DNA of 64,000 nt, from assembly GCF_001683795.1 (NCBI RefSeq), contig NZ_LIGX01000017.1, positions 32,205 to 96,204 of the forward strand, in the 5' to 3' direction. Of the stretch, positions 34,620-43,917 are shown piece by piece. Under the pieces are notes generated by a model. That model was given only the letters and a program-made list of their open reading frames with translations, made no database searches and was not told where the DNA came from. Source of the stretch: Neoakkermansia glycaniphila. GTDB taxonomy: Bacteria > Verrucomicrobiota > Verrucomicrobiia > Verrucomicrobiales > Akkermansiaceae. Positions within the stretch are counted from its first letter, which is position 1; every line of letters starts with the position of its first letter. A program made the position numbers and the translations under genes.

Positions 34620-35639
34620 ATGCACATGTCGGACGCCCTCGTATCGCCCGCTGTCGGCGGAGCCATGTGGGCCGTCTCGGCCGCCGGGCTCTACGTCGCC
34701 TCGCGGAAAGTCTCACACGAACGCGACGACCGCCTCCCGCCGCTGATGGGCGTACTCGGAGCCTTCGTCTTCGCCGCCCAGATGATCAACTTCACCATCC
34801 CCGCCACCGGCTCCAGCGGCCATATCGGCGGCGGCATCCTGCTGGCGGCCCTGCTGGGCCCGTGGGCGGCCTGCATCGTCATGGCCTCCATCCTGGCCAT
34901 CCAGGCATTCCTCTTTGCGGATGGCGGACTGCTGGCCCTCGGGTGCAACATCGCGAACCTCGCCCTCCTTCCCTGCCTCGTCGCCTACCCGCTCATCTAC
35001 CGCACCATCAACCGGGGCACCAACGGCATCAGCCCTTCCCGCATCGCATGGGGAGGGTTCCTCGCCGCCATCATCGGCCTGCAGCTCGGAGCCTTCGGCG
35101 TCGTCATCGAAACCACGCTCTCCGGCATCACGGAACTGCCCTTCTCCGCCTTCGTCGCCCTCATGCAGCCCATCCACCTTGCCATCGGCGGAGTGGAAGG
35201 CCTGGCCACCGCCGCACTCCTCCTCTTCCTCGCCCGCATGCGCCCGGCACTCTATCCGGCCCTTCCGCAGGCGGCGCAGCAACAGCACATCAGCTACAAA
35301 CCGTTCTTCATCCTCATGGGCATCCTTGTCGCCACCGTCGGAGGGCTACTCTCATGGTATGCCTCCTCCCTGCCGGACGGCCTCGAATGGGCAGCCGAAC
35401 GCACACACTCCAGCGAAATCGCCAACACCTCCACCAGCCACGAAACACTCGCCCGCATTCAGGAAAAAACCTCCATCCTGCCAGACTACAACCTCCCCGC
35501 CGCCGACCAGCCGCGCACCGACATCGAAGAACGTGCAGGCACCAGCCTCTCAGGCTTGGCCGGAGCCTCCGCCGTCGCAGCGTTCCTCATCATCCTCGGC
35601 CTCATCCTGCGCCGCAAAAAAACCGTGCGCACCTCGTAA
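34620..35639 (+). CDS. cbiM: Cobalt/nickel ECF transporter substrate-binding protein, CbiM/NikM with PDGLE part
   Basis: This 339-residue membrane protein begins MHMSDALVSPAVGG. The N-terminal Met-His-Met coordinates the metal in the CbiM/NikM family, so the ATG at 34620 is fixed. Several helices follow (GHIGGGILLAALLGPWAACI, FLFADGGLLALGCNIANLA). The C-terminal part includes SSLPDGLEWAAER, the PDGLE domain, which in other genomes is a separate CbiN/NikN subunit, and a final helix. It is the first gene of a three-gene ECF transporter. The choice between Co2+ and Ni2+ cannot be made from sequence. Confidence 0.9.
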   Translation: MHMSDALVSPAVGGAMWAVSAAGLYVASRKVSHERDDRLPPLMGVLGAFVFAAQMINFTIPATGSSGHIGGGILLAALLGPWAACIVMASILAIQAFLFADGGLLALGCNIANLALLPCLVAYPLIYRTINRGTNGISPSRIAWGGFLAAIIGLQLGAFGVVIETTLSGITELPFSAFVALMQPIHLAIGGVEGLATAALLLFLARMRPALYPALPQAAQQQHISYKPFFILMGILVATVGGLLSWYASSLPDGLEWAAERTHSSEIANTSTSHETLARIQEKTSILPDYNLPAADQPRTDIEERAGTSLSGLAGASAVAAFLIILGLILRRKKTVRTS

Positions 35640-35651
35640 ACAGGCCGCTTC

Positions 35652-36458
35652 ATGCACCCCATCGAACAAGCGCGAACCATCCTGTCAGGATTCGGCACCC
35701 CTGGAACGGAAAACACCTTCCTCAGCCGAATCTCACCGCGCACGCTGCTCCTTACCACCCTCCTCTACATCGTCGCCGTCCTCTCCGTCGGCAAATACGA
35801 CGTACCGAACCTCATCCCCTACTTCGCCTACCCCGTCATCGTCTCCGCTCTCGCAGGAATCTCATTCGCCCGTATCAGCTGCAAAACGCTACCCGCCCTT
35901 CCCTTCCTTCTGCTGATCGGCATCTGGAACCCCATCCTCGATCACACACCCCTGTTCACCCTCGGCGAATACACCGTCACGGCGGGCTGGTGCAGCTTCG
36001 CCGCCCTCATGCTGCGCGGCTACCTCGCCATCCTCGCCACAGTCCTGCTCCTCTATTCCACAGGGCTTCCCCGACTCTCCGACGCCATGCGGCGGCTGCA
36101 CATACCCGCCGTCATCACCGGGCAAATCCTCTTCACCTTCCGCTACCTCGACGTCCTCCTCGAAGAAGCCTCCTCCATGGGCCGAGCATGCAGGCAAAGA
36201 AACTTCGGCCAACAGCAATCCTGCATCCGCACATGGAGCGCCCTCACAGGCCACCTCCTCCTCCGCACCCTCGACCGCGCCCAGCGCCTCCACCACGCCC
36301 TCCTTGCACGGGGATACAACGGCACCATCCCCACCCTGAAGAGCGACAAACTGCATGGCAGAGACTATGCCTACCTCCTCCTCTGGCTCGGCTTCCTTCT
36401 CCTCCTCTTCTTCACCCACCCCGCCGAACAGCTGGGTAAGCTCATCCAGCCCGCCTGA
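35652..36458 (+). CDS. cbiQ: ECF transporter transmembrane component CbiQ/EcfT
   Basis: This 268-residue membrane protein has four to five helices and the characteristic cytoplasmic coupling region (TFRYLDVLLEEASSMGRACR and RTLDRAQRLHHALLARGYNG), where the A-R-G motif contacts the ATPase. It starts 12 bases after cbiM and ends 4 bases before cbiO. Confidence 0.88.
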   Translation: MHPIEQARTILSGFGTPGTENTFLSRISPRTLLLTTLLYIVAVLSVGKYDVPNLIPYFAYPVIVSALAGISFARISCKTLPALPFLLLIGIWNPILDHTPLFTLGEYTVTAGWCSFAALMLRGYLAILATVLLLYSTGLPRLSDAMRRLHIPAVITGQILFTFRYLDVLLEEASSMGRACRQRNFGQQQSCIRTWSALTGHLLLRTLDRAQRLHHALLARGYNGTIPTLKSDKLHGRDYAYLLLWLGFLLLLFFTHPAEQLGKLIQPA

Positions 36459-36462
36459 CGCC

Positions 36463-37185
36463 ATGACCCTGCTTGAAACCATCTCACTTTCCCATCGCTA
36501 CCCGGACGGCACCCCCTCCCTGAAAAACATCAGCCTCCGCATCGAACCGGGGGAAACGGTCGCCCTCATCGGCGGCAACGGTGCGGGCAAAACGACCCTG
36601 CTCCACCACCTCTCCGGCATCCTCCTTCCCATGGAAGGGCAACTCCTGCTCGACGGCTCATCCATCGAAAAACGCACGCTCCCCATCCTCCGCCGCAGTG
36701 TCGGCATCGTCTTCCAGAACAGCGACGACCAGCTCTTCATGCCCACCATCCTCGAAGACGCAGCCTTCGGCCCGCTGAATATGGGGCTCTCGCCCGAAGA
36801 AGCCGAACAAAGCGCCCTGAACGCCCTCGAACAGGTCGGCTGCCTCGCACTCCGCGACAAACCGCCCCACCACCTCTCCGGCGGAGAAAAACGCCTCGCC
36901 TCCATCGCCACCGTCCTCTCCATGGATGCCCGAGCCCTGCTGCTCGACGAACCCAGCTCCAACCTCGACCCCCGCTCGCGCCGGGACCTCATACGCCTCC
37001 TTGCCGAACTAGGCAAAACACTTGTCATCGCCACGCATGATCTCGACATGGCGCTCGACCTGTGCCGCCGCACCATCATCCTCCACAAGGGAGAAATCGC
37101 TGCAGACGGCCCCACCATCACCTTGCTGAGGCAGAAAGACCTCCTCGAATCCTGCCACCTCGAACTCCCCTACCGCTACCAGTAG
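36463..37185 (+). CDS. cbiO: ECF transporter ATPase CbiO/EcfA
   Basis: This 240-residue ABC ATPase powers the metal transporter. Walker A is IGGNGAGKTT, the Q-loop region FQNSDDQLFMPTI is typical of CbiO, the signature is HLSGGEKR, and Walker B is ALLLDEPSSNLD. A switch His follows in IATHDLDMALDL. ATG at 36463 was chosen over longer in-frame starts because it begins the domain. Confidence 0.95.
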   Translation: MTLLETISLSHRYPDGTPSLKNISLRIEPGETVALIGGNGAGKTTLLHHLSGILLPMEGQLLLDGSSIEKRTLPILRRSVGIVFQNSDDQLFMPTILEDAAFGPLNMGLSPEEAEQSALNALEQVGCLALRDKPPHHLSGGEKRLASIATVLSMDARALLLDEPSSNLDPRSRRDLIRLLAELGKTLVIATHDLDMALDLCRRTIILHKGEIAADGPTITLLRQKDLLESCHLELPYRYQ

Positions 37186-37217
37186 CAAAAAGCCGGAATC
37201 CTCATCGGATCCCGGCT
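37186..37217 (-). terminator. Terminator of the glucuronate operon
   Basis: An 11-bp stem with one mismatch (37191-37201 with 37207-37217) is followed on the minus strand by TTTTT. It sits 27 bases after the exuT-like stop and directly after the cbiO stop on the other strand. Confidence 0.75.
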
Positions 37218-37243
37218 CTCAAAACATGCTCGTCCGGCCCGCG

Positions 37244-38527
37244 TCAGACGCCCGATTCCTCCGCACGGCGAGAGGTCACCATACCGATCTTCGGCACGAT
37301 CAGTGAGAAAATCACAAACGACACCAGATAGGCACTACCGCAGACCGTGAAAATTACGTCGTAGCCACCCGCTTCATTACCCATATCCTTGTAATGATCC
37401 AAAATATTGCCTACCGCGATCACAAACAGCATGCTACCCACCTGACCCGCCATGCTCGTAAGACCTGTCACCGAAGCCACCTCGGATTTCGGGAACATAT
37501 CCGAACCCAGCGTGTACACATTCGCCGACCATGCCTGATGCGCCGCTCCAGCCAGGCCGATCAGGCACACGATCTGCCACATGTCCAGCGACTGCACAAA
37601 CACGACGGGAAACACACAGGCCGCAAAAACAAGCATCGACACCTTGCGCACCTTATTCACATTCCAGCCGAGGGAAGCCAGCCGCTTCGTCAGCCAGCCG
37701 CCGCCAATGCTCAACACCGTCACGATCGCAAAAACAGTCACCAGCGGAGCCGGATCCTCAGCGATATCACAGTTGAAATGCTTCTTAAAGAAATCCGGCA
37801 GCCAGAACAGGAAAAACCACCACACCGGATCCGTCAGAAAACGAACGACAATCAAACTCCACGTCTGCCGAAAACATATCAACTCCCTCCACGGAATCTT
37901 CACAGCCTTCTCCTCCTGCGCTGCAGCGGCAGACTCCTCCACCAAAGCCTGGCGCGGCTCCTTCGGCATCCGGAGCCAGAAAACGAGCCACATAAAACCC
38001 AGTGCCCCGGCAGCAAGGAAAACCGATTGCCATCCCCAATTTCCCGCCATCCACGCCACCGCGGCAGGAGCCACCATAGCTCCCACATTGGAACCGGAAT
38101 TGAACAGCGTCGTCGCCAGCACACGCTCCTTGGCCTGAAACCAGCTTGTCACCGTCTTGATACACGAAGGAAAGTTACCGCCCTCGCCAAGTCCCAGCAC
38201 AATGCGGCAGGCTCCCATCGACTTCACGCCGCCCGCCAGCGCATGCAGCATCGCGCCGACACTCCACCACGCGATCGAAATGGCAAACCCAAGCTTTGCA
38301 CCGTACTTGTCCACGATCCATCCAAACAACGTTAGCCCCACGGCATAGGCCCCTTGAAAGATGGACATAATCATGGCGTACTCGGTGTTTGTCCATCCGA
38401 ATTCCTTATCGAGCGTAGGCTTCAGAATAGCGAGAATCTGCCTGTCCAGATAATTGATCGTCGTTGCCGCAAACAGCATGAACAAAATCATCCAGCGGAA
38501 CGAATCCTGTCTTTTTTGCGCTTCCAT
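37244..38527 (-). CDS. exuT: MFS hexuronate transporter, ExuT-like
   Basis: This 427-residue permease has twelve predicted helices. The start WMILFMLFAATTINYLDRQI and the motif GEGGNFPSCIKTVTSWFQAKE identify the anion:cation symporter group that includes hexuronate and gluconate carriers. It is the last gene of the glucuronate operon, 25 bases after eda, so D-glucuronate import is the likely task. ATG at 38527 is preferred over a longer frame. Confidence 0.88.
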   Translation of the reverse strand: MEAQKRQDSFRWMILFMLFAATTINYLDRQILAILKPTLDKEFGWTNTEYAMIMSIFQGAYAVGLTLFGWIVDKYGAKLGFAISIAWWSVGAMLHALAGGVKSMGACRIVLGLGEGGNFPSCIKTVTSWFQAKERVLATTLFNSGSNVGAMVAPAAVAWMAGNWGWQSVFLAAGALGFMWLVFWLRMPKEPRQALVEESAAAAQEEKAVKIPWRELICFRQTWSLIVVRFLTDPVWWFFLFWLPDFFKKHFNCDIAEDPAPLVTVFAIVTVLSIGGGWLTKRLASLGWNVNKVRKVSMLVFAACVFPVVFVQSLDMWQIVCLIGLAGAAHQAWSANVYTLGSDMFPKSEVASVTGLTSMAGQVGSMLFVIAVGNILDHYKDMGNEAGGYDVIFTVCGSAYLVSFVIFSLIVPKIGMVTSRRAEESGV

Positions 38528-38552
38528 ATCGGTTGCAAGTTGAAAGTGAAAA

Positions 38553-39185
38553 TCAGCGCAAGGCGGAGAGGGCTTCGCGCGTCCTGCGGCCGATCTCGGC
38601 CCAGTCTCCGGCATCGATCAGCTTCGCTTCGCAAATCCACGAACCGCCGCAGGCCACCACCTCGGGAATCGCCAGCCACTCCTTGATATTGTCCGCCCCG
38701 ATGCCGCCCGTCGGCATAATACGCACCCCCGTATGGCGGAAGGCCGCAAGCAAAGCCTTCAGCATCTTTGTACCTCCAGCAGGTTCCGCCGGGAAAAACT
38801 TCTGGAACACACAGCCTGCGGCCAAAGCCTGACTCATCTCCGACGCCGTCGCAATACCCGGCACAAAAGGAAGCCCGCAACCCTGCGCAGCCGACACCAC
38901 GGCCGGATCAAACCCCGGAGCTACGCCGAACGTCGCCCCGGCGGATTGCGCACGCAGCACCTGCTCAGGAGAAAGCAGCGTACCCGCACCTACCAGCATG
39001 CCGGGCACCTCTGCCACGATCCGTGCAATAGACTCCGCCGCCGCTTCGGTGCGGAACGTAATCTCGATACCGTTACACCCGGCTTCCATCAGCGTGCGTG
39101 CGAGCGGCACGGCTTTTTCCACATCGTTCAGCACGACGACGGGAACCAGTTTCAGCGCGCAAAGCGCGGCAAGAATCGTATCCAT
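38553..39185 (-). CDS. eda: KDPG/KHG aldolase
   Basis: This 210-residue enzyme splits 2-keto-3-deoxy-6-phosphogluconate into pyruvate and glyceraldehyde 3-phosphate. Diagnostic are GIEITFRTEAA, VGAGTLLSPEQV, and the Schiff-base Lys in FQKFFPAEPAGG, followed by RIMPTGGIGADN. Length is typical. It overlaps nothing; uxaC ends 2 bases upstream. Confidence 0.95.
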   Translation of the reverse strand: MDTILAALCALKLVPVVVLNDVEKAVPLARTLMEAGCNGIEITFRTEAAAESIARIVAEVPGMLVGAGTLLSPEQVLRAQSAGATFGVAPGFDPAVVSAAQGCGLPFVPGIATASEMSQALAAGCVFQKFFPAEPAGGTKMLKALLAAFRHTGVRIMPTGGIGADNIKEWLAIPEVVACGGSWICEAKLIDAGDWAEIGRRTREALSALR

Positions 39186-39187
39186 AA

Positions 39188-40585
39188 TCAGAAATTGAAA
39201 TAATGTTTGGCGTTATTGTAGGAAATATCGGAAACCATCGCCCCGATAAAAGAATCGTCGTCCGGAATCAGCCCTCCGGCCATATCCCTGCCGAGAATCC
39301 GGCACAGAATGCGGCGAAAATACTCATGGCGCGTATAGCTCAGGAAACTCCGGCTATCCGTCAGCATCCCGACGAAGCGCGAAAGCATCCCCAGCTGGCT
39401 CACCGTCTCCAGATGGCGGGTCATCCCCTCCATCTGGTCAAGGAACCACCAGGCCGCGCCGTACTGCATCTTCGCAGCCACCGTACCGTCCTGGAAACTG
39501 CCGCACAGCACGGCAAGCATCTCATTGTCACGCGGATTCAGATTGTACAGAATCGTCCGGGGCAAAGAGCCTGCACGGGCGGAACGGTCAAGCAGCTTCG
39601 CCAGCGGCGAAGCGTAAGTGAAATCCGCAATCGCATCGAACCCCGTATCCGGCCCCAGCGACTCCAACGCCGCGCCGTTCGGATTCCGCAGCGCACCGAT
39701 ATGGAGCTGCCGCACCCATCCGGCTCCGGCATCCAGCCGCGCGAAGAAATCCATCATGAAATTCGAAAACTTCTGCGCATCGTCCGCCTCGATGGCGCGT
39801 CCCTGCCGTGCTGCGGAAAAAACATCCGCCGCCTCGGCCTCCGACAACGAATCCGGGTGCATGAACTCCAGCGAATGGTCGGACAACTTGCAGCCGTGCG
39901 CCGCAAAAAACGCATGCCTCTCCGCCAAAGCCTTCAGGAAACCATCAAGATCAGAGATCCCATAGCCGACAGACTGTTCCAGCCGGACGAGCCAAGCCAT
40001 CCATGCCTTCACATCCCCAATCGCCCGCGCCTTATCCGGACGGAACGTCGGCAGCAGTTTCAGCGAACGGCCCGCTGCGGCATGCCGGGCATGAGCCTGC
40101 AAATCATCGCAGGGATCATCCGTCGTACACACCGCCTCCACGTGCATCTTCTCCAGAATATCGCGTGCGCCCATGCCGCCGGACTGCAACTGCATCGCAG
40201 TCTGTTCCCACACCGTATCCGCCGTCTCGGGACCGAACAAAAGCCCCGTCATCCCAAACGGGCGGCGCAGCTCCAGATGCGTCCAGTGGTACAGGGGATT
40301 CCTCACAAGCTTCGGCACCGTCGCAGCCCATGCATCGAACTTCTCACGGTCGGAGGCATCGCCCGAGCAGAACCGCTCCGGCACCCCGTTCGTCCGCATC
40401 GCTCGCCACTTGTAATGATCGCCGTCCAGCCAAAGCTGGGCGATATTCGCGAACTGGCGGTTATCGGCAATCGCCGCCGCATCCAGATGCGAATGGTAAT
40501 CGATAATCGGCAAATGCTCCGCGTGGCCGTGGAACAGCTTCCGGGCCTGCGGCGTATCAAGAAGGAAATCGTCGGAAAACAGCAT
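39188..40585 (-). CDS. uxaC: Glucuronate isomerase
   Basis: This 465-residue enzyme converts D-glucuronate to D-fructuronate (and galacturonate to tagaturonate). Family marks are the metal site IIDYHSHLDAAAIADNRQF and later WMAWLVRLEQSVGYGISDLD. Length matches the usual 465-470. It lies two bases from eda and 18 from the fusion enzyme, in one operon. Confidence 0.95.
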   Translation of the reverse strand: MLFSDDFLLDTPQARKLFHGHAEHLPIIDYHSHLDAAAIADNRQFANIAQLWLDGDHYKWRAMRTNGVPERFCSGDASDREKFDAWAATVPKLVRNPLYHWTHLELRRPFGMTGLLFGPETADTVWEQTAMQLQSGGMGARDILEKMHVEAVCTTDDPCDDLQAHARHAAAGRSLKLLPTFRPDKARAIGDVKAWMAWLVRLEQSVGYGISDLDGFLKALAERHAFFAAHGCKLSDHSLEFMHPDSLSEAEAADVFSAARQGRAIEADDAQKFSNFMMDFFARLDAGAGWVRQLHIGALRNPNGAALESLGPDTGFDAIADFTYASPLAKLLDRSARAGSLPRTILYNLNPRDNEMLAVLCGSFQDGTVAAKMQYGAAWWFLDQMEGMTRHLETVSQLGMLSRFVGMLTDSRSFLSYTRHEYFRRILCRILGRDMAGGLIPDDDSFIGAMVSDISYNNAKHYFNF

Positions 40586-40603
40586 GGCGGCAACAAAGTT
40601 GAA

Positions 40604-42607
40604 TCAAACGCCCGAATAGGCAAGGAACCCGCCGTCCACGGGAATCGTAACACCCGTCACGAACCCGGCGCCGGACGACACCAGAAACTGCAGCGCACCG
40701 CACAAATCCTCCGGCTCGCCGAAACGGTGCATCGGAGTCTTCGCCAGCACCTTCCCGCCGCGCGCCGTCGGCGTCGCACCGTCCTGCTCCAGCATCAGGA
40801 ACCTATTCTGGTTCGTAATGAAAAAGCCGGGGGCAATCGCATTCACGCGCACGCCGAGCGGAGCCAGATGCGTCGCCAGCCACTTCGTGAAATTCTCCAC
40901 CGCCGCCTTCGCCGCACCGTAAGCCCCCACCTTCGTCAACGGCTGGAACGCAGCCATCGAAGACAGATTCACAATACACCCGCGCGACTCCGCCAGGCAT
41001 TCGCCGAACACTTGGGAAGGCAGAATCGTACCGATCATATTCAGGCGGTTCACATACTCGAAACCCTCCATATCCATGCCGAAAAATCCCTTCGCACGCT
41101 CCGTATCCGGCTCGCACTGCTCGGCGGGAGTCGTACCGCGCGGATCGTTGCCGCCCGCGCCGTTCACCAGAACATCCAAATGCCCCCATGCAGCCAGCAC
41201 CTTGCTGCGAGCCTCTTCCAGAGAAGCTCGATCCAGCACATCCGCCTCCAGAGCCAGCACCTGCGGCAGCCCCTCCTTCGCCAGCTCCTCTTTCAAAACC
41301 TCCAGCTTGGAAAGCGTCCGGCCCAGCAGCGCCACCTTCGCACCCGCTTTCAGCAGACTACGAGCCATCACCGAACACAGCACCCCGGCCGCACCCGTCA
41401 CCACCGCCACCTTGCCCACAAGCGGGCGATACGCACGCAACCCCATCGCCAGCCCGCGCAACTCCGCCAGACCGATGGCGCGGCCACCGTACGAATACCC
41501 GGCATAGCAACCCTTGCCCTGATCCATATCCATCAGCCTGCCGTGATCGGGACGCACCGGAATCTCCGGGCAAACCTCACCGGCAGCACGCCGACGATCC
41601 TCCTCATCCAGAAGAACCTGCATCGCATAGGCCATATCCGTATGCCCATGCAAATGGGAATCCGACTCGCGGAAAGAATCCGCATTCTCGCCTTCAAACA
41701 CCGTATTGCGGAAATGAACGAAAAACACCCGGTCGGCGAACTTCTCCATCAGCAAATGCGGCGCATTCGTCCTCAGACCGCCCAGCGACCCCGTACACAG
41801 CGAAAAACCGTTGCACATCGAAGGCACCTCGCGCACCAGCCTCTCCATATCCGCCTCATCGCTCATAATACGCGGCAGCCCGAAAATCGGGCGAGGAGGA
41901 TCATCCGGGTGAATCGCCATGCGAATCCCCTCCTCCTCGCACACCGGCATAATCTCGCGCAGAAAATCGTACAGATTATTCCTCAACTTCTCATCGTCGA
42001 TACCGTCGTAACGCGCCAGCATCGCCTTGAACTCATCGGGCGTCAAATCATCCACCGTACCGGGCAGGCCGAGCAGAATCGAATCGCTCAACGCCTTGCG
42101 GGCGGCCTCATCCATCGCATCGAAACGCGCCCTCGCACGAACCAGAGCCTCGGCATCGTAATCACCCTCGGCACCGTCGCGCTTCAGAATAAACACATCG
42201 AATGCCGCCACCTCATCCGCATCGCACTTCAGCACGCTGCTCCCGTCCGGAAGCTCGAAAAACAGATCCGTACGCGTCCAGTCCAGCACCGGCATGAAAT
42301 TATAGCACACCGTCCTCACGCCGCAGCGGGCGAGATTCCGAAGACACTGCTTATACACATCCACATAATGCCGCCAATTGCCCGACCGCGTCTTGATATC
42401 CTCATGCACCGCCACGCTCTCCACCACCACCCACTGCATCCCGGCGGCCTCGACCATGCGCTTGCGCTCCATAATCGCCTCCTCCGTCCACAGCTCGCCG
42501 CAGCGCACCTCGTGCAACGCCGTCACCACACCCTGCACCCCCGCCTGGCGAACATCGCGCAGCGTAATCGCATCGGCAGGCCCGTACCATCTCCAGCTCT
42601 CGATCAT
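40604..42607 (-). CDS. Fused mannonate dehydratase and SDR-type D-mannonate oxidoreductase
   Basis: This 667-residue frame contains two complete enzymes. Residues 1-393 match UxuA: ESVAVHEDIKTRSGNWRHYV, MAIHPDDPPRPIFGLPRI, MCNGFSLCTGSLG and VFFVHFRNTVFEG. Residues 396-667 match a short-chain dehydrogenase: VVTGAAGVLCSVMARSLL, VNGAGGNDPRG, then the Ser-Tyr-Lys set in LSSMAAFQPLTKVGAYGAAK, ending GVTIPVDGGFLAYSGV. The second half would reduce fructuronate to mannonate and the first would dehydrate mannonate to 2-keto-3-deoxygluconate, consecutive steps. The two lie in the reverse order of the pathway. No stop or frameshift separates them. It is flanked by kdgK and uxaC at 18 bases each. Confidence 0.9.
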   Translation of the reverse strand: MIESWRWYGPADAITLRDVRQAGVQGVVTALHEVRCGELWTEEAIMERKRMVEAAGMQWVVVESVAVHEDIKTRSGNWRHYVDVYKQCLRNLARCGVRTVCYNFMPVLDWTRTDLFFELPDGSSVLKCDADEVAAFDVFILKRDGAEGDYDAEALVRARARFDAMDEAARKALSDSILLGLPGTVDDLTPDEFKAMLARYDGIDDEKLRNNLYDFLREIMPVCEEEGIRMAIHPDDPPRPIFGLPRIMSDEADMERLVREVPSMCNGFSLCTGSLGGLRTNAPHLLMEKFADRVFFVHFRNTVFEGENADSFRESDSHLHGHTDMAYAMQVLLDEEDRRRAAGEVCPEIPVRPDHGRLMDMDQGKGCYAGYSYGGRAIGLAELRGLAMGLRAYRPLVGKVAVVTGAAGVLCSVMARSLLKAGAKVALLGRTLSKLEVLKEELAKEGLPQVLALEADVLDRASLEEARSKVLAAWGHLDVLVNGAGGNDPRGTTPAEQCEPDTERAKGFFGMDMEGFEYVNRLNMIGTILPSQVFGECLAESRGCIVNLSSMAAFQPLTKVGAYGAAKAAVENFTKWLATHLAPLGVRVNAIAPGFFITNQNRFLMLEQDGATPTARGGKVLAKTPMHRFGEPEDLCGALQFLVSSGAGFVTGVTIPVDGGFLAYSGV

Positions 42608-42625
42608 CTTCCCGTACCCTTTCCT

Positions 42626-43720
42626 TTAGCGGTCCACGCGGGCCGTACCGCCCTTCATCACCTTCTCCACCTCGGCCAGTGAAGCCGTGGACGTATCTCC
42701 GGGAGTCGTCATCGCCAGCGCGCCGTGGGCGCAGCCGCAATTCACCGCATACTGCGGCCCCTTCCCGGAAAGGAACCCGTAAATCAGGCCGGAAGCGAAC
42801 GAATCTCCTCCGCCCACACGGTCCATAATCTCCAGATCGGGAAGCGAAATCGAATCGTAAAACGCATCCTCGTAATACAGCATCGCCGCCCAATCGTTGA
42901 ACGTCGCCGTGCGAGCCACGCGCAGCGTCGTCGCCGCCGCATTGAAACCGAACTCCTGCACCGCCTTGCGGATCATCCGCTGATAGGCATTCTGGTCGAT
43001 ATGGGCGAAATCCTCCGTCGCACCCTCGATCTCAAGACCCAGCGACGCCTGAAAATCCTCCTCGTTGCCGATCATCACATCCACATACGGAGCAATCGCG
43101 CGATTCACCTCGCGGGCGCGCTCCTGCCCGCCGATACTCTTCCACAGCGAAGGGCGGTAATTCAAATCGTAGGAAACAACCGTACCGTACTTCCGGGCGG
43201 CCTTCACCGCCTCCAGCACCACCTTGCTCGTCGTCTCCGACAAGCCTGCGAAAATCCCGCCCGTATGGAACCAGCGCACACCGTCGCGTCCGAACAGGGC
43301 ATCCCAATCCACATCGCCCGGCTTCATCTGGCTCGCTGCGCTCAAACCGCGGTCGGAACAACCCACCGCCGCACGCACGCCGTAGCCGCGCTCCGTAAAA
43401 TTCAAGCCCACGCGGCAATCGCGGCCGATCCCGTCGAACTTCTTCCACTGCACATAATCCAGATCCAGCCCGCCCTGCAACATGCAATCCTCAAGCAAAC
43501 GGCCCACGGGATTATCGCAAATCGCCGTCACCACCGCCCCGCGCATGCGGAAACAGCGGCGCAGCCCGCGAGCCACATTATACTCACCGCCGCCTTCCCA
43601 CACATGGAACGAACGGCTCGTATGAATACGGCCTTCACCCGGATCGAGACGCAGCATCACCTCGCCGAGGGATGCAATATCCCAACGGCACTCATCGGAG
43701 GATTTAATCGACAGAGACAT
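42626..43720 (-). CDS. kdgK: 2-keto-3-deoxygluconate kinase (PfkB family)
   Basis: This 364-residue sugar kinase phosphorylates KDG to KDPG. It has the PfkB signatures EGGGEYNVARGLRR and DRVGGGDSFASGLIYGF, with catalytic Asp in GGGD. It is the first gene of the glucuronate operon. The assignment as KdgK rests on the family plus its place beside uxuA, uxaC and eda. Upstream, a small dyad GTTACTAAC (43729-43737) lies close to the start. Confidence 0.85.
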   Translation of the reverse strand: MSLSIKSSDECRWDIASLGEVMLRLDPGEGRIHTSRSFHVWEGGGEYNVARGLRRCFRMRGAVVTAICDNPVGRLLEDCMLQGGLDLDYVQWKKFDGIGRDCRVGLNFTERGYGVRAAVGCSDRGLSAASQMKPGDVDWDALFGRDGVRWFHTGGIFAGLSETTSKVVLEAVKAARKYGTVVSYDLNYRPSLWKSIGGQERAREVNRAIAPYVDVMIGNEEDFQASLGLEIEGATEDFAHIDQNAYQRMIRKAVQEFGFNAAATTLRVARTATFNDWAAMLYYEDAFYDSISLPDLEIMDRVGGGDSFASGLIYGFLSGKGPQYAVNCGCAHGALAMTTPGDTSTASLAEVEKVMKGGTARVDR

Positions 43721-43865
43721 AAATAAAAGTTACTAACACGTATCACAAACAACGCGAAACGACCAGCAAAAAAATCGAAATCATTGACAAACATCAAAAA
43801 ACACGACCATTCTTCTTCCTTTTCTCAAAACAGGACCAAGCCCGGCACATGCCGCACCCGGCGCT

Positions 43866-43893
43866 TTGAAAAACCACCGCACCGTGCTACTCT
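43866..43893 (+). promoter_or_regulatory. Putative promoter of the iron-type alcohol dehydrogenase
   Basis: TTGAAA (43866-43871) and TACTCT (43888-43893) are spaced by 16 bases; the ATG is 24 bases further on. Confidence 0.45.
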
Positions 43894-43917
43894 GACTACG
43901 AACGACTCGCACCCGCC

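Noticed and set aside
39203..42682. A long plus-strand frame antisense to uxaC and the uxuA-SDR fusion
   Set aside because: It is Arg/His/Gln-rich without domains and overlaps genes with clear catalytic motifs.
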